DNA of 64,000 nucleotides from Gorsachius magnificus (Eukaryota; Chordata; Aves; Pelecaniformes; Ardeidae). The DNA is taken from positions 105,209,311-105,273,310 of the forward strand of contig CM067082.1 in the NCBI GenBank assembly GCA_034008185.1. The letters run 5' to 3'. The position numbers and the translations under genes are program-made. Position 1 is the stretch's first letter. Each line of letters starts with the position of its first letter. Of the stretch, positions 23,601 through 38,600 are shown piece after piece. The notes beneath the pieces were generated by a model. It ran no database searches and was not told where the DNA came from. It saw only the letters and a list, made by a program, of their open reading frames with translations.

Positions 23601-26600
23601 CTCTTTTGCCCTTCAGGACTGCCTCCCAAGGGACTCTGTCAACCAGGCTCCTAAACAGGCCAAAGTCTGCCCTCTGGAAGTCCAAGATAGCAGTTCTGCT
23701 AATGCCCCTCCTTGCTTCTCTGTGAGTCAAAAAGAGTATCATTTTGTGATCACTGTGCCCAAGAAGGCCTCCAATGAACACATCACCCACAAGTCCTTCT
23801 CTGTTTGCAAACAACGGGTCTAGCAGGGCGCCTTCCCTATTTGGCTCACTCACCAGCTGTGTCAGGAAGTTGTCTTCCACACACTCCAGGAACCTCTGAG
23901 ACTGTTTCCTCTTCCCTGTATTGTATTTCCAGAAGACATCTGGTAAGTTGAAGTCCCACATGAGAACAAGGGCTAGCAATTGTGAGACTTCTCTCAGCTG
24001 CTTGTAGAATATTTCATCTGTCTCTTCATCCTGTTTGGGCGGTCTGTAACAACCTCCCACCATGATATCTGCTTTGTTGGCCTTTCCTCTGGTTCTTAAC
24101 CCATAAACACCTGACCCTTACATCACCATCATCAAGCTCTAGACAGTCAAAAAATTCCCTAACATACAGGGCTACCCCACTGCCTCTCCTTTCTTGGCTA
24201 TCCCTTCTGAAGAGTTTATAGCAATCCATTGCAACACTCCAGTTGTGCGAGTCGCCCCACCACGTTTCTGTGCTTGCAACTATGTCACAGTTTTCCAGCC
24301 GCATAATGGCTTCCACCTTCTGTTTGTTGCCCATGCTGTGTGCATTGGTGTAGATGCAGTTCAGTTGGGCTGATCCCTCCACCTTTTTTTTGGGAAGTCC
24401 TAATTCCTTTGTGACTGGTCTCAGGTGCTTCTGTGGTTCTAACACATTAATAACCCTTGAGTCTTTGCTGCTGTGTGGGTCTCCATCTCCTGCCATCACT
24501 GAGATGGCAGACTGAAAGACCTTGCTAGCACACTGTCCCTCAAACATTGGTGTGCTGCTCCCAGACTTATCTCTAGTGAGCCTAGTTTTCTCCCTTTCCC
24601 CCTTGAAATCTAGTTTAAAGCTTTTTCAGTGAGCCCTGCTAACTCCTGCATAAAGATCCTTTCCTGCCCGCCCTGAGCCAGGTGTACTCCATCTGTTGCC
24701 CACAGGCCTGGTGTCGTGGTCAAAACCCCATAAATTCTGCTGGAATACTGTACAGTCTTTTCCTCGTGGAAAAAAATGTAATTGATAGAAAAGCAGGACT
24801 TAGTGTGGTGGGAGTAGTAGTCTGCTGGTTTATTTACTTTCTCAGCATTGTATTTTCTCTTTGTTTTTAGACTAGGCTCTTTTTCTTCCAGAGTTCAGGA
24901 CCAAAAGTGAATCAGGTAGTTGCAATTGCCTAACCACAGGTCAAAATGTCATCAGTTAAGTTTAAGTATTTTCAAGGAATTAATAGCTAAAATGGATTTA
25001 GTTTACTGCTGATGGAATACTTGTTACTGAACTGAGGAGAAGATGAGAGTGGGGAAGGCATTCAGTATTCTCTAAATGAGGTACTTGGGGGTGCAAGTTT
25101 TTTGCAGCTGAGGAAGAGAGGAAGCAAGCAGCTGTTTTGAACTTTTTTGGTGTGGGGTTCTGTGGAACTATGCGAAGCCTTTAGAGCCTGGTGAACTTGG
25201 TTTAGGAGTATTTATATGTCCTCCTGACTTGTGGACAAGTTTTATTGGTTTGATTTTGATCTGCATTGATATGATGATCTCTATGTAGCCAAAATAAGTA
25301 CTGGCAGTCAACTTGGGTTATTCACTAACAATCAAATGACTACTTGCTTAAAATACTGATTCCAAAGTAACTCTGATGTAACTATTGCATTCCACTTTGA
25401 GATAATGGAGAGCTGCCTTGCAGAAAGGGACCTGGGGGTACTGGTTGACAGCCAGCTGAATGTGAGCCAGCAGTGTGCCCAGGTGGCCAAGAACGCCAAC
25501 AGCATCCTGGCTTGTATCAGGAATAGTGTGGCTAGCAGGAGCAAGGAAGTGATTGTGCTCCTGTACTTGGTACTGCTGAGGCTGCACCTCGAATACTGTG
25601 TTCAGTTTTGGGCCCCTCCCTACAAGAAGGACATTGAGGGGCTGGAGCATGTCCAGAGAAAGGCAATGAATCTGGGGAAGGGTCTGGAGCACAGGTCTTG
25701 TGAGGAGCAGCTGAGGGAACTGGGGTTGTTTAGTCTGAAGAAGAGGAGGCTGAGGGTAGACCTTATCGCCCTCTACAACTACCTGAAAGGAGGTTGTAGC
25801 GAGGTGGGTGTCAGTCTCCCAAGTAACAAGCGATAGGACAAGAGGAAATGGCCTCAGGTTGTACCAGGATATTAGGAAAACTTTCTTCACTGAAAGGTTG
25901 TCAAGCATTGGAAAAGGCTGCCCAGGAAGTGGTTGAGTCCCCATCCCTGGAGGTATTTAAAAGACGGGTAGATGAGGTGCTTAGGGACATGGTTTAGTGG
26001 TGGGATGGCAGGGTTAGGTAAATGGTTGGACTTGATGATCTTAAAGGTCTTTTCCAATCTAAACAATTCTATGATTCTAGAATATGTTTCAAGAGCAGGT
26101 GATCTCAAGGCCTAGCTTTGTTGACCTGACGTTGTAATTATCTGGCTTTAGTTTACATTTGGATAAATGTCATCGGTCTCAATCTTAAAATTTCACACTT
26201 CTGCTGGTGTGATACAAATCCAAGATGGAGAAGCCGAAAGCTTGAATTACTCTTTAAAGCCAGAATGGGACTTTTAAAGAAGCATTGAGCATCAATCTAA
26301 AGTGATGGGATAGTAACAGTGGTCAGTGCCACCACCATGATAATTGCCATATTGAACCCTTTGCTGATAGTTTTTAATGGATTTGCCAAAAAGCTAATTG
26401 CTAATCTTAACCTAGAAGACAGAGCATATCAACATTTATTGAATCATGTAACTATTCTATCTTTTTAGGATATTCTTTGAAACACTTCTGAAGCAAATTG
26501 AATTCCACATGTGCTATTGTATTCTGTAGTCTCCTTTGGTTATTTTTTTTGTAGATAAAATTATTGTGGGCAGTTACATGGGATATCTCCGAATCTTTAA

Positions 26601-29600
26601 TCCACATCCTGTGAAACCTGGAGATGGAATACAACCTGAAGACTTGCTATTGGAAGTGCAGTTACGAGAACCAATACTGCAGGTGGAAGTGGGAAAATTT
26701 GTTTCGTAAGTCAACAAGGGGCTATGTTGCTGTTTATTTAAGGGTTTAGATGTGATTTTCTTTCTTTGTTTTGGGGGTGAGTTTTCAATTTCCAGGCGGA
26801 AAATTTTTAAGCACATCTATGAATACTGTAGTATGCAATTGATCTGCTGCTTGAATCATCTTGATATGAGAGAATGTTTACTTAATGTATATATGGAGGA
26901 TAATCTTCCAGATACTTGTATGATTTTTTTAAAAGTATGTAGAACAGGGAAAATCTTATATTGAAAGCTTTTTTAGATCTTTAATGCCAGTGAATTTAGT
27001 GGAAATAAGTGGTCAGGTAGAAAGGAGATACTATGACTCTAAGGAAAAGGCCTTCTATTTAATTGGCTGTAAGAGAATCTACTTAGGATAATTTTATTTT
27101 AAAAATGAGTGAAAAAAACAAATGGATATGAGGATCATTGCTCCAAGCAAGTATTATTCAACAACCGCATACATTACTCTCTCTAAATTTACTTTTGTAC
27201 CAGCTGCATGGAACCTAAATTAATTGAACTATAGGGCAGAAGTCATAAACTTAGAATCCTATATTTGCATTCTTCTTCTCCCAAACCTAAGTAGTATTTG
27301 CTGCAGAGAAAGTTCATGTGCTGTAACTATAGAAAATGTTTTAGATCATTTCACAGGGTGAGGCATTAGAATTCCTGCACAGGGTCACTCCATGAGTACT
27401 TGAATAAAAGAACAACCGTTTCCAACTGATGTAGGCCTTTCAGCTTGTGGCCTTTGGTCTCGGAGCACAAGTCTTTCCTGTAGTTAGTACAGTTTTTTCT
27501 CTCATTTTAAAATAAAGTTCATCCTGCACTATTAGAAGTTAATTTCAAATTAAAATGAGTCCTTTAAGAACTTATTTTTAAAACAAAGTTCTCCTAAGGA
27601 GATTCTCTTACAGCCAGCTAAATATATGTTCTTAAAGGATTCATTTTAATTTTGAAATTAACTTCTGATACTGCAGCATGAATTTAAGAAGATTAGTACT
27701 TCTGAGTTTTTATGCTAGTATCTAACACACAAACCTTTGGATTTGGCACATACCTGAAAGTAATTTCAACATGTTACTTGAATTTTATCCTGTATGCATT
27801 TTCCTTGGAATTTGTCTGAAAACTGCTTTTTTAACCTTCTTTACAGTGGTACTGAAGGACTTCATCTGGCTGTATTGCACTGCCGAAAACTCTGTGTATA
27901 TGCTGTCTCAGGTTAGTTTACAGATACAAGCTTTCCAGTGATTTTAAGTGTATTCTAAACATTGGATTAGGTTAAAAGCTAAACTTGATATATACTGTGT
28001 TTGCTTTTCTATCCCTGAAGAGCTGCAGTCATGTTTTTTAACTCACTCATGTATGAAGAGGAAAAACTAGTAATTAGGTCCATATATTTCCCAATGGTGA
28101 ACAGAGATTTGCTGATCTGCTCAGTGCTTGTGATACTGTGATATGTGTGATGGTCTGTGGTCAGCAGTGCTTGTGAAAAAGTAGTTCTCATTACAGTTTT
28201 AGGAGTGGGCGTTACTGTTCAGCATGCTGATGAACAAATGGTTGTTTAATGACAACTTTTTAAAAATAAAACAATTAAAATTATTTCTGAACTCAGAAAT
28301 CCAGATAACTACTTAGAAAGCCAGAACATTGGTAATGTAGCCCAAGGGAAGATAGGAGGTTAATACTGGTAAGAAGGTGAAACTACTATGTTTTTTCTTA
28401 AATCTTCCTTCTTCTACTGCCTTTGTCTGGAAATTCTAAGTGCTGAGTTCTCTCTGTATCTAAAAATGGAAGTCACAAAATACCTATTCTGTGCATTGAA
28501 CTCTCTCTAATAAAATCTTTAAAGCAAAGCACAGGTTTAGAGAGATCTATTGATTTTACCTCCATCTTCAAAATTCAATAGACAACCGTATGTTGTTCAT
28601 TTCCTGCATGCAGGGACAGCTGTGGCTCATTTCATTATAAGAACATGGTTTTCTTGTAGGAGCAGCTTGCTTTCCTATTCACAGCCTTGTAGGCAGATGG
28701 GTTACAAACACTTGTTCTCCTTCCAGATTCTGTTTGCCTTCTAGTTATCTTACCTGGAGACACCTGTAAAATTGGTTGTTGAGGGGTGATAATTTGAGAG
28801 GTTTCATACTTTCCCTTCTCTGTAATAGTGCTTATGTCTTAGGATTGTAGCCTACCAGTACAATTTTTATTAAAACAATTTATTTTAAAATTTGCATTAA
28901 AGGCATACAGCAATAAGTCGGTCTAAAAATTTTTTTGTAGCTATAATTTGTTGTTTGGTCTACATGGCTTAACCATTTAAGTAATAATAAAAGTAAAGTT
29001 TAACAATCCTTTAATGGACTTTTCATACTAATTTGTAAGCATTTGTGCTGTAATGGTATTTTCTGTCATCTGAACAGGTACTTTTGAACAAGCTTCTTTG
29101 AGAAATAACAATCATTATTTCTTTACGCTTCTATGGCAAATTACAGTTTCATCAAGTGGGATTTTTACTTGCTTTATACATGTTGCTATATCTGTTATTC
29201 ATAACAGAATAGCTATGCTGCTTCTCCTTGACATATGAAAGCATCCCTCAGGGCTGAATGAAGTATGGCCTGGATATTGCATTACAGTCAGTATACACAG
29301 ATTGACTACTTTCTAACTGTTTTCCTCTGGTGTTGCTACTTAGCTAGTTACTTATCCAGCCAGGGCTTTTTCCCTCATGTTTATTCCAATCCTTTCCCTT
29401 ATGTGGAATTACCCCTGCTTTAGGGGTAATTGCTTAAAAGCTATACTGGATTTTAGTTGGAGAAATTACCCAAAATGTTAGCATATGCTACAAATATTCA
29501 ATAGCATGTTTTTTAAGATGGTGTTGGAATAATCTTGGTATACTTAAAACTGTGGTAGGATTTAGCTTGGATATCATTGACTCAAACCACCTTTTTCCTG

Positions 29601-32600
29601 CCTACCTGACTGTTATCAAAGGCTTGCTTTTTTTTTTTTTTTTTTGCTTGCTAATACTAGTCCTTAAGTTTACTCTACATGATGAAGAACTTTGTTTTCT
29701 GCATGGCATGCAGGAAAGACTTGATTATCAAAAGGGAAGCTTTAGGTTCGGTTTCTTTAGAAAGACTTTGAATTTCTGCTAGTTCCTTGAAGGAGTCAGG
29801 AGATTGAAGTCCATGTGGACCATTTCAGAGAATGTGATGTATATCATAAAATTATTTTTGTTACCATATGTTTGTCTCTTATCTTTGCATTGTTGATCGC
29901 TGCATTGAATTTCAGACAGAGTAAAGGCAAGTGATAAATGTGCCCTAAGCATAGCTTTGTCATTTTATAGCTAATGACTAGCTACAGCTTAATTTGAGGC
30001 AAACACTATTACAGCTAAGGCTGGACTGTTAGATATAGTATATTCACTGAATAACTGGAGAATCATAATTATTCCCCTTTGAGCAGGCTTTTTTCTGATC
30101 TTAGAGGTATGTCTAATATGAAGAAAAATACATTTAAGTAATAAAAATCTCAGCCTCTTTCTAAGTCTTTATACCATATTTAGTATAATGAGACCTTATT
30201 TGTGGTTCTGGCCTTTAGACATTTTGTAGTTTGGTGATTTTTTTGCAGAAAGCACGGCATGACCCTTCATATCTCAGAGTCACTAGGGGTAAGTTATAGA
30301 TTTTCAGGTTGTTTAAACTGGTATGCCTTTGCTTCTTCCACATTGCATGGATCAAAGATATAAATATATACCCTTCATTTTTTGTAGGAACTCTGGGAAA
30401 TGTGGAACATGGGAACCAGTATCAGATTAAATTAATGTATGAGCATAATCTTCAGAGAACTGCTTGTAATATGACTTATGGTCCATTTGGTGGTGTAAAA
30501 GGTAAGCTCCTTATTGCATATTCTTTATTAGTTGTTTAACTGTGAACAGTTAAAATTTAAAAGTTAAAAAATTTCAAAATTTAATTGACTTAAATTTTGA
30601 AAGGCAACATAATGCTGCCGTCTAGAGGAAACCATCTTACTATAAATGATGGTGCCTTTAATCTGATGCATATAGAAAATAACTGGAGTTAAGGTGAAGC
30701 AAAGAATATTAAATGTAGAGTAGTTGTTTCCTCACATCTTGATCAGGATATGAATTTACAGGAATAACACTGATTTTAAAAAACATTAGAAAAACCCTGG
30801 CTCTTCCCTTGTAAATACTTTAACATCTAAAAGAATTGTTTTCTTCTGTGCTTTAATTCTGGTTTGCTTTTCTGCAACTTGCTTATCCTGGACAAAGAAA
30901 GAAGTTAGTGTATTTATTCTCTGAACCTAAAATATCAAGTGTCCTTAAAGATAAGTAGCGCAGACTCTAAAAAAAAAAATAAATTAAACTTTGATTGGAA
31001 AAACATAACCGTGGAAAATACTGATGGTATGTTTGTAGTTTTGAATGAGTTTTATGGGTATCAGTCTTTTTTGAACTTGTGACATAATTGCGAATGTGTT
31101 TGTGTTCCAATCTGAAAGAATTTAGGTTGGTTCTACATGACAGCTCTTTCTCTTCAGAAATAAAGTTTGCCCAACAAAGTGGTAGTCATCTACACAAGTA
31201 GCGTCCCTAAACTGTTGGCAGAGTGACATCACTTTACCAAGGCAGAAAGTTGTCTGAGTCAATATGGCAAATACGTGCAGACAATTCTTCAGTTCTGTGT
31301 CTGTAATAATCTTCTAGTAGTAATTCTACAAGGCCTTACCCTAATCTCAAAATTGTACCTGGGCTTAAATTCAGCTGACCAAAATTCATACTGATTGAAG
31401 AGATTTTCACCTAGTAGTTTTGCACAACCACTTTGGGAAAAACAGTCAACTCGTATGTGTGAGAAGGGTATCTATGCTATGAGTATCTTGAGGGGTGAGT
31501 GAATAGGGCATGGGCATATTCCTGTTAACAGCAGAAAGACAATACAGAGTTTCCTAAATCTGAGAAGAGGGAATACTGTGCTTCCTGACATGCTGTAGTA
31601 GGATTGCAGTAACAGATGTATTGAGGGGATCATAAGCTAAGAGTTGTGAGTGTCTGGAATGGTTTAGGGCTAAAACAAATACCCATGTACCACCATGCAG
31701 TTCTGCAGAATAAGCTGTGGATTTTTGACGTGCATGTTTGTTTACCATGGAGATCCGAGTAGAGGTCTGACCACCAGCTCAATCTTTATGCCAGATCTCT
31801 CTCTTGTATAGCTTATCATGTGCTGTGGGGGATGCAAGTGATATAGTGAGGAAAATGTCTTTGCAAGCTAGGGAGACAAAACATAGTGTTTACCTCAGAA
31901 CCTACTCAGCCAGCCAAACACTTTTCAACACCTAGGATGGTCAAAATGAAGTCCAATCCTGACAAAGCAGCAACACCACCAGAGGGAACTCTGGTAAGTT
32001 CTGCAAACTTTTATTGTTTTCTAGTAGCACTCTACCCTGGCATGTCAAGCTGCTTGCTTTTTCCTTTCTTCTTCCCCATTTTCCAGTTAGCATTAGTGTG
32101 TTTATTGCTGTGGAAAAAGAATGACCTTGAGTCTTGTTTTGAGGTGGCAATAATGTTAATAAACAAGGAAGGCAGAGATTTGTGTAATAAATAATGCGTG
32201 TTCATATCATAAGCTGAAGAAGCTTTCTGTTGAATACCTAAATCTAGGAAAATTATAGTGAATGCTCAGGTACCTGATAGGCTACTAAAGCATATATCGA
32301 AGCATCAGAGGAATAGGTAAAATGGACAGTGGAGAAAGTTCTTTTGGGGAAATGAAAGAAAGTTCTTTTTTTGTAGATTTCCTGGACTGAATGTCCTTTT
32401 TATATGGTTTCCTGGACTGTCTGATTAGATTTCTTGTCAAGGATGTGCTTTTAATCTTGCCCCTAGCCTTTTTCAGTGAATCTATTTCATTTTTTTTAAG
32501 TATAATTTTTAATACCCTGTTTTCTCCTTGAGGCTATGAATGACAGTGTTGAGGTTTTATTTCATCTTGCAAGACCAGCCAGAATGAACCAGAAAGGAGG

Positions 32601-35600
32601 TCTATCAAGCATTGTTAATTTTGGTAAACAGATGCCTGCCCTGGTGTGGCCCGCCATATTATCTGTATGTATCTTTGGCAGATGTTCTGGGCTGCAATTG
32701 AGAGCCAACCAGTCTGTAAATAAGTAAGGTGTTTGGTTTTTTTTTTACTGTCTGCCTTCCACAGGCTTCTCTGGAATTCTTGCCAGGCATCTGCTAACAA
32801 GTCCCTCTCGCCTTCAGCAGAGGTTAATTCATGATGGTGGCAGTGCTGTAAGTGTGAGCAGTGAGTTTTGCTAACAGTCTGACCTCTACACCACACTCTA
32901 GAAGTGTACTAACAAAACATAGGGAGCGCTTTTGTTTATTGCCTTCTGTTACCGCTGTGACTAATGTGTGTCTTATTGCTATACTTGAGCATCCTTGAAA
33001 CAACGTGAAGGTGAAAGAGGCACTTCAGAGGTCATGTTTACAGAGCTACTGAAGCAGACAGGGGAATGGCAGTTGAACAGAAGGAGGAAAGCATGTGTAC
33101 AGGGAAAGCATGCTTGTGGGAGAGTTGGGGAGGGGGGTGAATCTAAGTCCCCCAGGAACATAATCTTTCATCTGAGGAAGCAAAGAATGCTGCAGGAGTT
33201 GACGCAGAGCACTTGATCTATGAAGTTGCTCAGTCTTGCTCTGATTTCTCTTGCTGAGAGATTATGCTTTTTGCTTTTCCTATTAATCCTACACTTTCAG
33301 AGGTAAAGAAAATCAATGCTACCCAGCCATACTAGTTAACACTGGCAAAAGAAACAGGATTGAGTTTGTGTACGCTAGTTTGTATTGGTGTTGTTTAACA
33401 TATTTTTGATGGTTTTCTGTCCTTTCTTGGGACAAACAGTTATTTGGGTTCTAGTTAATGCTCTGTTTCTTTTTTTTGTTGGACTGCTTCCGAACAGTTG
33501 CATGTCAATTTAATGGATACTGCTGAAAATGATTGGTTTGCTTCTGCTTTCTCTTACCTCAGATAAAATACTTGCCTCTTGGCATTCAGATTTCTCCTGT
33601 AATTATTCATAATGTGATTTCTACCCATGTGCAGATGTATTCTGTGCTGTCATAGTGGGCCACTACAGCTGTGGCCTTAACTGAGATGCCAAGTGCTCTG
33701 CTAGTCTCTTGATGTTGCAAGGTTGCATAGTCAATTTTGAGAATTGGGATGTAAAGCCAGCACATACTTTCCATTTCCCATCCTACATTTCCTTTGGCCT
33801 CTGGGGCGGCCTCTGCTCATTCCTTTGGAAAAAGTTTCAATTTCCTTTGAGAAAGGAAGGCTGAACAGTGAAGAATGTGGCTGAGGCTTGCCTCTTCCTA
33901 ACTGCTGCCCCCTGCTTTATAGAGAACCCTGTGGGGAAAGAGCTTGAGCATACTCTCTTGTCTGCAAGAACCTTTCACAGTGTGGGATGAGGGTAGGTAG
34001 GGTTGCAAGAGATGCTTAAAACAGGCTGAAACAGAAGTCTGAGGCTGAGTGACTGCTACTAAAATTGGGGAACAGTTCCATAAGTAGGCATCAAGGTATG
34101 CACAGAAGTATGGAAGGGAATTCTGTTTCAATCCAGCAGTTCCTTAACTTTCTGAGTTGCTGAAAATCCCTCAGTTCCCTTTAGATCCTTACAGGGGCTA
34201 AAGAGGCAGAGACTTGTTCAGACCAAACTTTCAGTTTTCATAATATTAAAGTTTGGTTTAGGTTGTATTGGGGTAGAATCTGGTTCTCTAATTTACAAAG
34301 CATCTTAGTGTCTTTAGGACATCTGTGTTTAAGGAGAAACTGCCTGAAATTTTTCTCTTTAATATTGCCTGACCTCTAGTCCTATCAGAGGGTTTCAGAA
34401 ATTAAGCAGAATAGCTGTTAGAAGCACATGCTCTACTACTGTTTTATGGTTTGGTTATGAAGCTTCACTAAGCTTCCTTCAGCTGTTTGTAGTTAAATGT
34501 GCACTCATAAACTTCTCCCTGTGCCTACTCTCTGCAGCTTCATTAGGGAGGAGGTTTCTTGTGCCTTCTATCGCTGTGGTAGCTGGGGAAGAATGCCTCT
34601 GTAGTTGTTTGACATGTTCAAAATGTAGAAACAAACACCAGTAGCTGTGTATTACGTTCTCAGTCGGCTTCCTCCCATGTAAGTTTTTGCTCTCCTGTCC
34701 CTGTTAGTTTGTGGCAATCGTAGACCCTTGTTGTTTTATAATTTGGTCTGTTAAACTGCAAATCTGTTTAGCTGAAATATGATGGAGATGTAAAACATAC
34801 CAAGTACAACTGTCATTGCTCAACTGGTAATTTTTGATCTCTTTTATTAAGAAAAAAGGTATTACAGGTTTCTCTGAGGAAAGAATTGTGAGGTAAAAAG
34901 CCCTATTTTGTAGTCTAGTTGCTAGCAGCTTCATTCTTGCTTGTCAGTTAATGATTTGATGCTATGAGCAACTTTCATGTCGAAGAATTGACATAGATGT
35001 TCTCATAACAGGAACGTAAGAAGACAATCAACAAACCCATTTATTTAGTTTCATTATAGAAGGTCAAAATCTAAATTAAAGAAATGATTAAAACTATGGA
35101 ATAAAAAAGCCAAAGATTGAGAAGTTGTCCAGTGACTTGCATAGGTTAACAGTATGCATTTGTCTTTAAAATAGCAGAGTGTGAAATGTGGTTGTCACCA
35201 CTAGATGGTCCTCTCATTACAGTTATAGGTTAGTAGGCTGCATCTCTAAAGCTGCATTTATACTTGAACTGATTCTACAGATGTGTTTACTGCAAGATTT
35301 AATGAAGTATAGAAAACACAAACGTGCTTTCTGAAAACCTGTATAGCTAAAGGTGTTTAACTGAACAAGACAAAATGTATTCTGTTGTTTGTAGAACTTT
35401 AGCAAAAAGGTGAAATGAACTTGACTCTTACTTTCAGCAAAACTGTTAACGGGACAGGGATGTGGGAAAAATAACAAGGAAATCCCTTAGATGTTTAGCT
35501 GGAATCCTACACAAAGCTAATGGAAATGTTTAAAAAAAGTAAATGGAAAAAACCTACAAATATGAAAATATAAATCAAGCACAGTATAGGCGGAGTTACT

Positions 35601-38600
35601 TGTGGTTTACAACTTCTTCAAAAATCTGTAGCAAAGGGAAGGATTATAATATAGAAATTTGCATTTCTTTGCTGCTTTAACTTTACCGTTGTTCCTTGCA
35701 GTCTCTGAACACTGGTGCTAAAATGAAAATGTGAAACTATCAAGAAGTGACATAGGAAGATCAACTCATCATTTTATATTATTGTTAGCTCAGACTTTCA
35801 AAAATGGAACTTAATTTTTAAGTCATTGCATTTGTTATGTAGAATGCATATATCAGCTTTTAATATTTTTGACTTCTTCCTCATGACCTTACTGAACTCT
35901 TCCTCATGATCTTACAGCCATAAGTTGAGTTTGATTTGCAATGCTCTGGTTCTAGCATATGGGTCTTTTTAGAAAGGATGATTCATGACAAAACCATGAG
36001 TTACTAGTGCTGAACGCTGGTTTTCAACCAAGTGAACTCTTAACCTAGCCACAAAATGTCACAGCCCTTAAGTAATGAACCGATTGTATAGTCTTCGTGT
36101 TTTACTTCAAATATAAAATTTAAAGAACCTGAGGTGACTCTACTGTAAGCATTTTTTATTTACTTTTTAAAAAAAATTGAAGGTGAAAAAGAATACAATT
36201 TTATGATTGTATTGCAGCCTTACCTATTGTGAGGACTCAACTTTAAGAAGTTTTACTATTTTCATCACATAATTTTTATAAGGTCAGATTGCACTATGCA
36301 TGCAGTTATGCCTCCAGAGATTGCTGTATTAACAATTCAATTTTCATTATATGAAGTGATGTTTGCTGATAGCTTACAGTATCTTGGAAAGTATTTTCTC
36401 TTTTCACACCTGTACTATGTCATTCTGGGTCTTGAGTCAAGTGAGTTATTCGGTAAGATTGTGTTGAAGAATCTTTGTAACAGCAAGATAACATAACACT
36501 CGTTTATGATTTTGTTTGGGAGAGGAGTGAGAAAGTGATTGAGAATCTTAGGCTTGTTTGGTTACCCAAACGCAAAGGTCTCTCTTTGTTTACTCATCTA
36601 TCAAAGATCTGAGTTGAGTTTCCCTAATATGAGCAAGCATGTACTTACGCTTCTGTGGTTGCTGTGTGGTGCAAAGGCAGCTGTGCTGCTTTTACAACAG
36701 TGTGTGTCCTGGATGCAGCATGAGATGTGCTGGTTTAGAACTCTAGTTTGTGTACTGGATAGCCTCTCTCAAATGTCTTCTGTGGAGTATCAAGGTTTTT
36801 GAGGACAAGTAAATAGAATAGTTTAAAATGTACTGGGCTGGTAAATCCTTAATGATGGAACTTTGGCTGATTGAAAGTCACTGCTGATAGCTTCTGATAA
36901 ATGAGTTGCAGACTTTGAGATTGTTGAAAGAATGGAATGGAGTGAAGCAAGTTAACTGAATATACTGTCTTGCTTAAGAATTCATTTTCTTATTCTTCTT
37001 TCCTTAGCAATGTACCTCCAGTTCAGTTCTTAAGGCATAAATCTGCTATTAATCTAGAAATAGTCAAGTCTTAAGCAATATTCTACATATTGTTTAATCT
37101 TTAATTACAGTTAAAAGAATGTTTATTGAAAAAAGGTGAGATTTTTTTTGTCTATTTAAGTATGTAGTGATTATATTTTGAGCCAGTATTAAATTTTGTG
37201 ATTGACATAATTTGATCATAGTTTTGTTCCATTCTTAAATTTTTTGCTTACAGTTCCACCAAAATCATGTAGTTCATGTTCTCTCTGGTAGAATTTGTAT
37301 CTCCTAGGTCTAGTTCTTTTAATTAAAATAATGCTGATTTGGATCTGCTCTAGCTGTGCAGAAATTTTGGTTAATCAATTTACCAGTGTTAGCTTCAACT
37401 ATATGAAATAATAGCAGTGAATCATCCTCATGTGGTAATACTAAAACTTGTATAGATGGGTAAGCACTCAGGGATAGTTGAGATATATCAGCCACTTACG
37501 AATTGCATGAATTTGGATATTGGTACAGTACAAGATTTGCAGGCTATTAGCATTAGGCAAAACTAGTTTTTAACTCAGGGCAAATAAATTCCTATTACTT
37601 CATAATTAATTTTTGTAGCCCTTTTTCTAACATGTTCTTTAGATAATTAGTGCTTCAGGTATCTTCATTTTGTACCTGCAACATATAGAAATAAACTGTG
37701 TCCTGTGCCTTGACTTCATCTTGTTTACATTGAGGGTATTTAGACGTATGTTGTCCTGCCCTTAGAGAAATCTGAGACACACACATTAACTTGGAAAATC
37801 ACTACATTACCAGTTTCTGTTGAATGGATTACAACTCAGCTAGCTTATAGCTGTTAGCCTAAATCCTTCTACATCTTGAAAGTCAACTGTTCTTAAAAAA
37901 AGAGAGTTACTGATGTGGAGCCTGCTTATAAGAAACGATGGTATTATGCTCTTATATAGTAAAAGAAAATTGCCCTTACTACGGCTTTGACAAAATGTGC
38001 AGATCAGGCCACAATTTCATTCTTTGCCTTGTTTGCCTTGAGTCAGATGTGACTTATGCTTGAGAAAAGTGTATGCAATAAATTTCTACTGAAATGATAG
38101 AAAGAATGGAGAAGTGCTTTAAAGTTAAACCAAAAACGCTATTACTTGAAGCTTAGGTAGCTTTACAGATTATCACATAAATTTCCTGTGGTCAGTTGTG
38201 CATTAGACTGGATGGTGGGCAGGATAGTAGCTCATATGTGAACAAGCAACAGCGTATAAGGAGTGAATGCTAAAATTCTATGCTTTGAGGACTGGTATAT
38301 GAAGTGCAGGTTTCCTGAGCTACTGGCTGAAATGCATAGGAAGTGTGTGAACAATCACCTGCTGTAATAGGAGGATGACCTTTCCCAGGTGTGAGGGTTG
38401 AGTTCTGTGATTGTTCTCCAGGGTTTAAGTGGTATGTTGAGGTGGGTGTATGAACACACTCAATGCTTCCAGTTTTCTTCTTCAATTTATGTTATCAAGA
38501 TTCTGCCTTCTACATAAGAACTGAAGAAACAGCATATTGATAGCTTACCAGTGGGGGACACAAGCTATTGGGTTACTCTTTAATTACTCTTTCTGATTTT

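Larger units (their letters stand above)
21256..24760 (-). mobile_element. CR1 LINE, long but inactive
   Basis: This minus-strand CR1 copy of about 3.5 kb runs from its 3' tail (left, acagaatcatttaggttgg) through reverse transcriptase to endonuclease and the leader (right). It is interrupted by a second CR1 at about 23,091-23,380. ORF1 is absent or unrecognisable, so it is probably 5' truncated. Several frameshifts, including one at the catalytic FADD motif, make it dead. The 5' edge near 24,760 is approximate. It lies antisense to BBS9 in intron 2. Confidence 0.92.
20604..26554 (+). other. BBS9: BBS9 intron 2
   Basis: This GT-AG intron of about 6 kb is mostly repeat: a long minus-strand CR1 with a nested CR1, then a plus-strand CR1 3' end. 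The gaps 20,604-21,255, 24,765-25,400 and 26,080-26,554 hold no recognisable feature. Confidence 0.85.

Noticed and set aside
33898..34131. A plausible short frame with a CTCF-like word nearby (gctgccccctgc)
   Set aside because: The frame has no homology, and the motif has two mismatches in the core.
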